Shown here in pieces: positions 1-5,752 of a stretch of DNA of 5,819 bases. The translations under genes were made by a program, and so were the position numbers. The stretch is from Alphaproteobacteria bacterium. Its GTDB lineage: Bacteria; Pseudomonadota; Alphaproteobacteria; Sphingomonadales; Sphingomonadaceae. The notes under the pieces were generated by a model. It worked only from the letters and a program-made list of their open reading frames with translations, was not told where the DNA came from and searched no databases. Where the stretch lies: assembly GCA_028293005.1 (NCBI GenBank), contig JAQGLH010000168.1, positions 1 to 5,819 on the forward strand. The letters run 5' to 3'. Position 1 is the stretch's first letter, and each line of letters begins with the position of its first letter.

Positions 1-1
1 T

Positions 2-391
2 GGCGAGGAAAGCGTCGCGATCGCCAAGCTGATCGGCCATTGGCTCAGCTTCGGGCCGCCGCTGATGGTCGCGGCGATCCCGGCCGCGGCGCTGATGAAG
101 CTTCCGGCAGCCTTGCTCCAGCGGCTCGAGCTGGGGCTGCTCGTGGGGACGCCGGGCCTCGCCGCGCTCACCTTGATGGTCGCCGGCCTCACCGCCGGCC
201 TGCGCGGCAGCGGCGCGCTCGCCGGACTGCTCATGCTGCCGCTCGCAGTGCCGCTGCTGATCTTCGGGGCCGGGCTGGCCGAGCAGGAGAATGCCGCCGG
301 AGCGCTCAAGCTGCTGGCGGCGGTATCGCTGCTGCTCGTCGCGGCGGCGCCGTTCGTGACCGCAGCCGCGATCCGCGCGGGACGGGATTAG
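2..391 (+). CDS. ccmB: Heme exporter protein CcmB, C-terminal part (5' end outside window)
   Basis: This is the integral membrane subunit of the CcmAB(C) ABC-type heme export machinery, which acts in the inner membrane during cytochrome c maturation. The reading frame is open from base 2 and ends at TAG 389-391, giving 129 visible residues. CcmB proteins are usually about 220 residues, so roughly the first 90 are missing. The visible part is almost entirely hydrophobic. It carries family-typical blocks: WLSFGPPLM, then LLVGTPGLAALTLMVAGLTAGLR, then LPLAVPLLIFGAGL, and a last helix rich in Leu and Ala ending in AIRAGRD. An ATG at 65 lies inside the conserved region and is not the real start. 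This is the only + strand gene in the window and it converges on the methyltransferase gene. ccmA is expected upstream, outside the window. ccmC does not follow directly. Identification is by family sequence pattern and is fairly secure. Confidence 0.9.
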   Translation, partial: GEESVAIAKLIGHWLSFGPPLMVAAIPAAALMKLPAALLQRLELGLLVGTPGLAALTLMVAGLTAGLRGSGALAGLLMLPLAVPLLIFGAGLAEQENAAGALKLLAAVSLLLVAAAPFVTAAAIRAGRD

Positions 392-502
392 CCGGAAAAT
401 CCCTGTCCTCGATTTCCCGGAGCGGTGGACGCGCTTCTCGATGACGGGGACAGGCCCTCCACGATGCTACGCCCGGTCGCCTGGCCGTGCCGGGGAGGAG
501 CT
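392..502. other. Convergent intergenic gap between ccmB and the methyltransferase gene
   Basis: This 111-base gap separates the stop codons of two convergent genes, so transcription from both sides should end here. A 7-bp inverted repeat (402-408 cctgtcc with 448-454 ggacagg) encloses a 39-base loop. No stem followed by a T run is present on either strand, so a canonical intrinsic terminator is not visible. No small gene is supported. Confidence 0.4.
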
Positions 503-1381
503 TCAGTCCCTCGACCACCTCGCGAAAATGGCGGTGGGAAGCAGCAGTCCGCGCGCCTCCTCGCGGACGGCCATGTCGCCGCACTCGATGCTGCCGCCGA
601 GGTCGCCGAGCGCCTGGCGAACCAGCTCGCCGATCGCGAGTGCCGACATGCGTACCGCATAGACGGTGAGGACGAGAAAGCGGCTGTTCTCGTCGAGCAG
701 CCGCCTACAATCGGCGATCAGCCCCGGCAGCCCTTCCTCGAGCTTCCAGATCTCGCCGGTCGGGCCGCGGCCGTATTTGGGCGGATCGAGGATGATGCCG
801 TCGTAGCGGCGGTTGCGGCGCACTTCGCGCGCCACGAATTTCGCGGCATCGTCGACCATCCAGCGGATCGGCCGGTCGGCCATGCCCGACAGCGCCGCAT
901 TCTGCTTGGCCGCGTCGACCGATTTCTTCGAGGCATCGACATGGACGAGCCGTGCGCCCGCCGCCGCCATCGCCAGCGTGCCGACGCCGGTGTAGCCGAA
1001 CAGGTTGAGCGCTTCGCTCCCCTCCCCCAGCCGCGCGCGCATCCACGCCCATTGCGGAGCCATGTCGGGGAAGAAGGCGAGATGGCGGAACGGCGTGCAC
1101 TGCGCCTGGAATCGCACCTGCTCCCACCTCATCTCCCAGCCTTCGCGCGGCACCGGGCGCGCGAATTGCCAGCGGCCGCCGCCTTCCTCGTCGGATCCCG
1201 GGATGAACTCGCCGTCGGCATCCCATTGCGGCTGTGCCGGCGCCCATAAAGCCTGCGGCTCGGGGCGGATGAAGCGAAAGCGGCCGTAGCGCTCGAGCTT
1301 GCGGCCATCGCCGCAGTCAAGCAGCCCATAGTCGCTCCACGGCTCGGCTATGAGGGTCGAGAGGGGAACGCCACAGCTCAT
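503..1381 (-). CDS. Class I SAM-dependent methyltransferase, RlmI/RlmK-like (COG1092 type)
   Basis: This 292-residue protein is a predicted cytoplasmic methyltransferase of the family containing the 23S rRNA methylases RlmI and RlmK. The N-terminal part (about 15-50) has the block LLDCGDGRKLERYGRFRFIRPEPQALW, typical of this subfamily. SAM-binding motif I is at about 125-138 (LNLFGYTGVGTLAMA), followed by an acidic end of strand 2 at about 148-149 (VDAS). The catalytic-loop motif DPPKYGRGP lies at about 199-207. The N-terminal PUA RNA-binding domain of RlmI is absent, so the substrate cannot be assigned; it could be rRNA or something else. The start at ATG 1381 was chosen because it overlaps the peptidase stop as ATGA and matches the usual family N-terminus. 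Reading further upstream in this frame only runs antisense-like through the peptidase gene. It ends at TGA 503-505, converging on ccmB. The family call is firm and the specific substrate is unknown. Confidence 0.85.
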   Translation of the reverse strand: MSCGVPLSTLIAEPWSDYGLLDCGDGRKLERYGRFRFIRPEPQALWAPAQPQWDADGEFIPGSDEEGGGRWQFARPVPREGWEMRWEQVRFQAQCTPFRHLAFFPDMAPQWAWMRARLGEGSEALNLFGYTGVGTLAMAAAGARLVHVDASKKSVDAAKQNAALSGMADRPIRWMVDDAAKFVAREVRRNRRYDGIILDPPKYGRGPTGEIWKLEEGLPGLIADCRRLLDENSRFLVLTVYAVRMSALAIGELVRQALGDLGGSIECGDMAVREEARGLLLPTAIFARWSRD

Positions 1382-2604
1382 GCGGCCCGGACGGCCGGGA
1401 AGCCGATCGTCGCGCGCGCCCGGGGCCCCGACAGCATCTGGCGCGCGACGGCGCGAACCTGGTCGACGCTCACCGCCTCGAGCTCGGCGACTACTTCGGA
1501 GGGCTCGACCAGCCGCCCGTAGAGCGAGAGCTGGCGCGCGACATAATGCGCCTGCCCCCACGGGCTCTCCATCGACATCAGCAGCCCGGCCTTGGCCTGG
1601 GTGCGCACCCGATCGACCTCGCGTTGCGTCACGCTCTCGGCGCAATCGGCCAGGATCTCCTCGATCAGCTGCGCGGTCGCCGACGACTGGCGGCGCGCGG
1701 TCGCCGCATAGATCGAAAGCAGGCCGGTGTCGCGATAGGGAAACAGCGTCGCATAGACCGAATAAGCCAGCCCCCGGTCCTCGCGCAGCTGCTGGAACAG
1801 CCGCGACGACATGCCCCCGCCAACCGCGTCCGCGAACAGCCGCGCCGCGAAATAATCGGGATCGAGCTGCGCCGGACCGGCGAAGCCGAGCGCGAGGTGC
1901 GCCTGGTCGGAGACGGTGCGGCCGACCCGGTCGCCGCCGGTGAAGCGCGCGGGCTCGGCGACTGGCGCGGTTCCGGAAGGAAGGCTGCCGAGCCGCTCTT
2001 GCGCGAGCGCGACCAGCTGGCCGTGATTGACCTTGCCCGCCGCGACCAGCGACAGGCTGCCGCCGCGATACTGGCCCTGCCGCCACTTGTGCAGATCCTC
2101 GACGCTGATCGCGGCGATGCTGTCCTCCTCGCCGAGGATCGAGCGGCCGAGCGGCTGTTCGGCATAGGCCGCGGCCTGGAGATCGTCGAAGATGATGTCC
2201 GACGGCGTGTCGCGCGCCTCGCCGAGCTCCTGCAGCACGACCTGCTTCTCGCGCTCGAGCTCGGCCTCGGTGAAATGCGGCGCCAGGATCATGTCGGCGA
2301 TCAGCTCGACGCCGAGCGGAATATGCTCGGCCATCACCGACGCCATGAAGCTGGTGGCCTCGCGATCGGTCGCAGCGTTGAGATCGCCGCCGACGTCCTC
2401 GATCGCCTCGCTGATCTCGCGCGCCGAACGCCCGCCCGCCCCCTTGAACACCATATGCTCGAACAGATGGGCAAGCCCGCTGAGCCGCGCCTGCTCGAGC
2501 CGCGAGCCGGTGTCGGCGTAAAGGCCGACTGCGGCCGTCTCGATACCGGGCATTTCGCGGCTGGCGACGCGCAGGCCGTTGGAAAGGATGGTGAGCTGCA
2601 TCAT
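1378..2604 (-). CDS. M16 family zinc metallopeptidase (processing-peptidase-like)
   Basis: This 408-residue protein belongs to the M16B family, related to the mitochondrial processing peptidase beta subunit and bacterial YmxG/PqqL-type peptidases. The inverted zinc motif HLFEH is at 46-50 (His46, Glu49, His50). The third zinc ligand, Glu126 in QVVLQEL, lies exactly 76 residues after His50, the classical M16 spacing, so the enzyme looks catalytically competent. The second half carries the inactive-domain signature GGGMSSRLFQQLREDRGLAYSVY at about 262-284. No signal peptide is evident. Two adjacent ATGs (2604 and 2601) begin the frame; either could be used, and no clear Shine-Dalgarno sequence precedes them. 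The stop TGA (1378-1380) overlaps the methyltransferase start by 4 bases, suggesting translational coupling. In many alphaproteobacteria an M16 gene sits downstream of thrC after the cox cluster; here SURF1 is the direct upstream neighbour. The native substrate is unknown. Confidence 0.93.
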   Translation of the reverse strand: MMQLTILSNGLRVASREMPGIETAAVGLYADTGSRLEQARLSGLAHLFEHMVFKGAGGRSAREISEAIEDVGGDLNAATDREATSFMASVMAEHIPLGVELIADMILAPHFTEAELEREKQVVLQELGEARDTPSDIIFDDLQAAAYAEQPLGRSILGEEDSIAAISVEDLHKWRQGQYRGGSLSLVAAGKVNHGQLVALAQERLGSLPSGTAPVAEPARFTGGDRVGRTVSDQAHLALGFAGPAQLDPDYFAARLFADAVGGGMSSRLFQQLREDRGLAYSVYATLFPYRDTGLLSIYAATARRQSSATAQLIEEILADCAESVTQREVDRVRTQAKAGLLMSMESPWGQAHYVARQLSLYGRLVEPSEVVAELEAVSVDQVRAVARQMLSGPRARATIGFPAVRAA

Positions 2605-2665
2605 GTGGGCGCGGTGATTAGCCTTTCAGGCCTCGGGCGGCAAATTGGGGGAAGGTGGCAACGAT

Positions 2666-2737
2666 CCTCCCCACGAGGGGGTGAGGTGGGGAACCGCGAA
2701 GCGCTGGAGGGGGGCCTCCACCACCCTGCAACCGCAG
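2666..2737. repeat. Hairpin-rich intergenic element between SURF1 and peptidase genes
   Basis: Three short inverted repeats are packed into this gap: 2668-2674 (tccccac) with 2686-2692 (gtgggga), 2705-2710 (tggagg) with 2715-2720 (cctcca) around a GGGG loop, and 2726-2729 (ctgc) with 2734-2737 (gcag). The G/C-run composition differs from the flanking codons. It resembles the dispersed G-rich palindromic elements found between genes in sphingomonads. That resemblance is from memory, and only one copy lies in this window. On the mRNA these stems could protect the upstream message or partly terminate it before the peptidase gene. No poly-U tract follows them. Confidence 0.45.
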
Positions 2738-2753
2738 CGGGATCAAGGGCGAT

Positions 2754-3335
2754 TCAGCCCGGCGTCTCTTTCTGCCGCCCTCGAAGCGCAATGCCGTAGA
2801 TGATCGCGGCGATGACGGCGAAGATGAACCACTGAATGGCATAAGCGAGATGGTTGTTGGGGATCGATGCCGGGGTCGGCGGCTGGCTCGGCTGCAGGCC
2901 CGGGGCGGGCGCCGCGGCGATCAGGCGCACGCCGAATTTGCTGTCGGGCGCGATCACCCCTTCGAGCTGCCCGCCGCGCCATTGCGGCGGATCGCTCGAG
3001 CGCGACCAGCCGACGTCGACCTGCATGCCCGGACCCTCGGCGCCCGTCCGGCACGCCGCAATATGGCTCCAGCCGGGCTCGTCCTTCAGATTGCGCCCGG
3101 CGATCGCACGCCACGACACAGGCTCGAGGCAGAAACCGGCGGCACGGCGAAAGTAGAGCGACTCCGGCTTCGGCGGGATGACCGGCCAGGCGATCGGCGG
3201 CAGGCGCGCGGCCTGCTCGTAGCGCACGAGCAAGCCTTCCTTCCACTTGGCGCGATGGAGCTGCCAGACGCCAAGCCCGATCATCGCCGCGACCGCGGCC
3301 GCGACGATCGCGGTCGGAAGCACTGGTATTTTCAC
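2754..3335 (-). CDS. SURF1 family cytochrome c oxidase assembly protein
   Basis: SURF1 proteins assist insertion of heme a into subunit I of the aa3-type oxidase in the inner membrane. This 193-residue protein has the canonical layout of two membrane helices flanking a periplasmic domain. Helix 1 is at about 5-23, followed by the signature LGVWQLHRAKWKEGL (21-35). Helix 2 is at about 164-184, preceded by PNNHLAYAIQWF (159-170). Bacterial SURF1 heme binding has been linked to a His in this region, here His162. It is shorter than mitochondrial or Paracoccus SURF1 (roughly 230-300) because the periplasmic domain is compact, as in other sphingomonad versions. The start is GTG at 3335-3333. An in-frame TGA lies 11 codons upstream with no other start codon in between, so GTG is forced. 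No good ribosome binding site precedes it and hairpins sit just upstream. It lies 93 bases after ctaE and ends at TGA 2754-2756. Confidence 0.9.
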   Translation of the reverse strand: MKIPVLPTAIVAAAVAAMIGLGVWQLHRAKWKEGLLVRYEQAARLPPIAWPVIPPKPESLYFRRAAGFCLEPVSWRAIAGRNLKDEPGWSHIAACRTGAEGPGMQVDVGWSRSSDPPQWRGGQLEGVIAPDSKFGVRLIAAAPAPGLQPSQPPTPASIPNNHLAYAIQWFIFAVIAAIIYGIALRGRQKETPG

Positions 3336-3336
3336 G

Positions 3337-3374
3337 CGCGGCTTCGGGCGAAGCGCGAAGCGCCGTCACGGCGC
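3337..3374. promoter_or_regulatory. Tandem hairpins just upstream of the SURF1 GTG start
   Basis: Two strong stem-loops lie in the 93-base gap between ctaE and the SURF1 gene. The first pairs 3341-3346 (gcttcg) with 3349-3354 (cgaagc) and can extend to 3337-3357 with one bulged base. The second pairs 3360-3365 (gcgccg) with 3369-3374 (cggcgc) around a 3-base loop. A weaker one, 3411-3415 with 3425-3429, reaches the ctaE stop codon. On the - strand transcript the first stem ends one base before the GTG start and covers where a ribosome binding site would be. A role in dampening SURF1 translation or protecting the ctaE mRNA end is inference. Confidence 0.4.
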
Positions 3375-3428
3375 GGGCGGCATCCGGGAAACGTCGCCGC
3401 TGCCATGCGCGGCCGGCTCGGCTGCGGC

Positions 3429-4247
3429 CTAGCCGTGATAGGTGGCCCCCCAGCCGCCCCAGACGTAGATCGAGACGAACAGGAACAGCCAGACGACGTC
3501 GACGAAATGCCAGTACCAGGCCGCGGCTTCGAAGCCGAAATGCTGGCGCGGGGTGAAATCGCCGCGATAGGCGCGGATCAGGCAGACGGCGAGGAAGATG
3601 GTGCCGACGATGACGTGGAAGCCGTGGAAGCCGGTCGCCATGAAGAAGGTCGAGCCATAGATGCTTCCGGCAAAGGCGAACGGCGCATGCGCATATTCAT
3701 AGGCCTGGATGCTGGTGAACAGCATGCCGAGCCCGATCGTCGCCCACAGGCCCTTCTTCAGTCCTTCGCGGTCGCCGTGGATCAGCGCGTGGTGCGCCCA
3801 GGTGACGGTGGTGCCCGAGCACAGCAGGATCAGGGTATTGAGCAACGGAAAGCCGAACGGATCGAGCACTTCGATGCCCTTCGGCGGCCACACGCCACCC
3901 ACCGACTCGACCGCCGCCGGGAACAAGGCGGCATTGAAGAACGCCCAGAACCAGGCGACGAAGAACATCACCTCGGACGCGATGAACAGGATCATGCCGT
4001 AGCGCAGGTGGAGCTGCACGACCGGCGTATGATCGCCGGCATGGGCTTCCTCGATGACCTTGTGCCACCACGCGTACATCGTGAACAGGATCGCGATCAG
4101 GCCTGCGCCGACCACATAGGAGCCATAGGGATGCTCGTGCATCCACATCACCATGCCGCCGAAAAACACGAACGCGGCGATCGCGCCCACCAGCGGCAGG
4201 ATGTTCGGCTCTAAGATATGGTAATCGTGGCTTTTGGCACCGGCCAT
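3429..4247 (-). CDS. ctaE: Cytochrome c oxidase subunit III
   Basis: This is the third core subunit of the aa3-type cytochrome c oxidase, an inner-membrane protein with seven helices. It stabilises subunit I and supports proton uptake. The 272-residue length matches alphaproteobacterial CtaE. Diagnostic segments are HLRYGMILFIASEVMFFVAWFWAFF (80-104, with the conserved Glu92), LLCSGTTVTWAHHAL (141-155), FMATGFHGFHVIVGTIFL (202-219) and the C-terminal HFGFEAAAWYWHFVDVVWLFLFVSIYVWG (236-264). The N-terminal KSHDYHILEPNILPLVG is also typical. The ATG at 4247 has a good Shine-Dalgarno sequence. The gene lies 32 bases after ctaG, so it is very likely cotranscribed with it. Nothing is truncated or unusual. 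Subunits I and II (ctaD, ctaC) would be expected upstream of ctaB, beyond the right edge. Confidence 0.98.
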   Translation of the reverse strand: MAGAKSHDYHILEPNILPLVGAIAAFVFFGGMVMWMHEHPYGSYVVGAGLIAILFTMYAWWHKVIEEAHAGDHTPVVQLHLRYGMILFIASEVMFFVAWFWAFFNAALFPAAVESVGGVWPPKGIEVLDPFGFPLLNTLILLCSGTTVTWAHHALIHGDREGLKKGLWATIGLGMLFTSIQAYEYAHAPFAFAGSIYGSTFFMATGFHGFHVIVGTIFLAVCLIRAYRGDFTPRQHFGFEAAAWYWHFVDVVWLFLFVSIYVWGGWGATYHG

Positions 4248-4253
4248 CTTCTA

Positions 4254-4261
4254 TCCTTCCT
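4254..4261 (-). promoter_or_regulatory. Ribosome binding site of ctaE
   Basis: On the - strand the sequence AGGAAGGA ends 6 bases before the ATG at 4247, a near-ideal Shine-Dalgarno placement. It is the only clear one among the - strand genes. The others start by ATGA overlap or lack a purine-rich leader. This fits high, independent translation of the structural subunit compared with the assembly factors. Confidence 0.7.
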
Positions 4262-4279
4262 GCGTCCCTCGCGCGTCCT

Positions 4280-4822
4280 CTAGCTTCGACTTTTCGCCTG
4301 GTCCACCGGGTAAAAAGTGTAGGAAAGCGTGATCTCGCTGATATCGTTCGCGTCCGGGTCATCGAGGATCTTGGGATCGACGAAGAAGACCACCGGCATC
4401 CGCACTTCCTCGCCCGGCTTGAGGGTTTGCTCGGTGAAGCAGAAGCATTGGATCTTGGTGAAATACTGGCCGGCCTGCGACGGGGTGACGTTGAACGTCG
4501 CGGATCCGGTGACGGACTCGTTGGTCAGGTTCTTGGCCTTGTAGAAGGCCATCTCGCGGGCGCCGACGGCGACGCGCTCGGTGTGCCGCTCGGGCTCGAA
4601 TTCCCAGCCCATCGCCGGCGCGACATTGGCATCGAAGCGGACCGATATGATCTTGCCGATGATCGCTCCGGGCGCGTCCTCGCCTTCGGCGCGCTGCGTC
4701 GTCCCGGCGAAGCCGGTCACCTGGCAGAACATGCGGTAAAGCGGCACGCTCGCGAACGCGAGCCCGCCCATCGCGAACACCAGCACCACGCCGAGCATCG
4801 CCGTGCGAAGGTTCCGGTTCAT
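4280..4822 (-). CDS. ctaG: Cytochrome c oxidase assembly protein CtaG (Cox11 family)
   Basis: Cox11/CtaG is a membrane-anchored periplasmic copper chaperone that delivers Cu(I) to the CuB centre of oxidase subunit I. The 180-residue protein has a short cytoplasmic N-terminus, one membrane helix at about 8-26, then ASVPLYRMFCQVTGFAGTTQ with the conserved Cys33. The Cu(I)-binding motif CFCF is at 126-129 (Cys126, Cys128) within QCFCFTEQTLKPGE. The C-terminal part PVVFFVDP...ISEITLSYTFYPV is also characteristic of the immunoglobulin-like fold. All three functional cysteines are present. The ATG at 4822 overlaps the stop of the upstream small gene as ATGA, supporting this start and translational coupling. 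Length is in the normal range. It is followed after 32 bases by ctaE. Confidence 0.98.
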   Translation of the reverse strand: MNRNLRTAMLGVVLVFAMGGLAFASVPLYRMFCQVTGFAGTTQRAEGEDAPGAIIGKIISVRFDANVAPAMGWEFEPERHTERVAVGAREMAFYKAKNLTNESVTGSATFNVTPSQAGQYFTKIQCFCFTEQTLKPGEEVRMPVVFFVDPKILDDPDANDISEITLSYTFYPVDQAKSRS

Positions 4823-4977
4823 GGCTTGATCGCCATCTTCGCGATCGTGATCGCGAACATCAGGATCACGAGGACGAGCAGCGCGATCGCCATCACCACC
4901 GCGCGGCTGCGCTGGCGCGTTCGGATCGCGTCCATGTCGGGATCGTCGGGCCTGTCGACGTCGTTGGGCATATTCAT
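4819..4977 (-). CDS. CoxF-like small single-helix membrane protein
   Basis: This 52-residue ORF fills the space between ctaB and ctaG and is locked to both by 4-base ATGA overlaps (4974-4977 and 4819-4822), strong evidence that it is translated. Residues 1-25 are hydrophilic and rich in Asp and Arg ([20 protein letters not shown]). Residues about 27-48 form one hydrophobic helix ending in MFAITIAKM, so an N-in orientation is likely. Small one-helix ORFs with a similar ending (F-x-I-T-I-x-K-M) occupy this slot in many alphaproteobacterial cox operons and are labelled CoxF or hypothetical. The function is not established; a role in oxidase assembly is inferred from position. A second ATG two codons downstream is possible, but the first preserves the ATGA overlap. 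Confidence 0.82.
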   Translation of the reverse strand: MNMPNDVDRPDDPDMDAIRTRQRSRAVVMAIALLVLVILMFAITIAKMAIKP

Positions 4978-5750
4978 CCGAGCAGCAGCCGGTCGGCGAC
5001 CAGCGCGCCGAACAAAATGAACAGATAGAGGATTGAGAAGGCGAACAGCCGCCGCTCGGGCTTCATGCCCTCCGGCTCGACCGCGCGGTTGAGCAGCACG
5101 CGCAGCGACAGCACGAAAAAGGCGGTGCTGAGCAGCAAAGCGGTGATGCCGTACAGCGGCCCGGTCAGCCCGAGCGGCCAGGGCGCGACGGCGACGGCCG
5201 CCATCGGCAGCGTGTAGAGCACCACCTGCTGGCGGGTGACGCGGGGCCCAGAGACGACCGGAAGCATCGGCACGCCGGCGGCGGCATAATCGGAGCGGAC
5301 GAACAGCGACAGCGCCCAGAAATGCGGCGGCGTCCACAGGAAGATCAGCAGGAACAGCAGGATCGGCAGCAGGCTGACGTCGCCCGTCGCGGCCGCCCAG
5401 CCGATCAGCGGCGGAAACGCGCCGGCCGCGCCGCCGATGACGATGTTCTGCGGCGTCCGCCGCTTCAGCCAGATCGTATAGACCAGGACGTAGAACAGGA
5501 TCGAGACGGCGAGGATCGCCGCCGCCAGCCAGTTGGTCGCGAAGCCCATCAGGATGACCGAAAAGGCGCTGAGGCCGACGCCGAAATGGAGCGCGGTCTG
5601 GCGATCGAGCCGGCCCGCCGGGATCGGCCGCGCCGCGGTCCGCTTCATCAGCGCGTCGAGATCTGCCTCGTTCCACATGTTGTTCGCAGCCGCGCCGCCG
5701 GCGCCGAGCGGGATGCACAGGATCGCTGTGATGGCGAGCACCGGCGGCAT
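4974..5750 (-). CDS. ctaB: Protoheme IX farnesyltransferase (heme O synthase), 5' end missing
   Basis: CtaB (CyoE/COX10) transfers a farnesyl group to heme B, giving heme O, the precursor of heme A; it is a polytopic UbiA-superfamily membrane enzyme. The visible 258 residues include the first aspartate-rich region [19 protein letters not shown] (24-42), the highly characteristic [28 protein letters not shown] (91-118), [10 protein letters not shown] (138-147) and the C-terminal [20 protein letters not shown]. Homologues are about 300 residues, so roughly 40 N-terminal residues, including the first helix and the T-K-P-R motif, are absent. The ATG at 5750 lies within what is normally internal sequence ([11 protein letters not shown]) and is probably not the true start. 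Immediately upstream the sequence becomes a copy of the gene's own internal segment (codons 154-175), in another frame. Either the contig end is misassembled or the gene is broken. The stop overlaps the next ORF by 4 bases. Confidence 0.92.
   Translation of the reverse strand: MPPVLAITAILCIPLGAGGAAANNMWNEADLDALMKRTAARPIPAGRLDRQTALHFGVGLSAFSVILMGFATNWLAAAILAVSILFYVLVYTIWLKRRTPQNIVIGGAAGAFPPLIGWAAATGDVSLLPILLFLLIFLWTPPHFWALSLFVRSDYAAAGVPMLPVVSGPRVTRQQVVLYTLPMAAVAVAPWPLGLTGPLYGITALLLSTAFFVLSLRVLLNRAVEPEGMKPERRLFAFSILYLFILFGALVADRLLLG
5226..5292. repeat. 67-bp direct repeat, internal copy within ctaB
   Basis: This segment encodes CtaB residues 154-175 ([22 protein letters not shown]) in the correct frame and matches the family there, so it is the authentic copy. 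It is identical over 67 bases to 5753-5819. The match ends on the left at 5225 (c) versus 5752 (g), and on the right only because the window ends. Confidence 0.95.
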
Positions 5751-5752
5751 CG

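Noticed and set aside
402..454. Inverted repeat as an intrinsic terminator between the convergent genes
   Set aside because: The stem is only 7 bp, the loop is 39 bases and no T run follows on either strand, so it does not meet terminator criteria.
425..1249. A 274-codon + strand frame opposite the methyltransferase
   Set aside because: It mirrors the methyltransferase coding strand, shows no family motif and has no ribosome site.
1382..2086. Upstream extension of the methyltransferase frame to a 527-residue protein
   Set aside because: The added part is Arg/Ala-rich out-of-frame reading of the peptidase gene. The family N-terminus begins at the ATG that overlaps the peptidase stop.
1546..4214. 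Very long + strand open frames opposite the peptidase and opposite ctaE/SURF1 (417 and 454 codons)
   Set aside because: They are antisense to firmly identified genes, have low-complexity Arg/Ala/Gly/Asp-rich composition with no recognisable domain, and are expected in GC-rich DNA where stop codons are rare.
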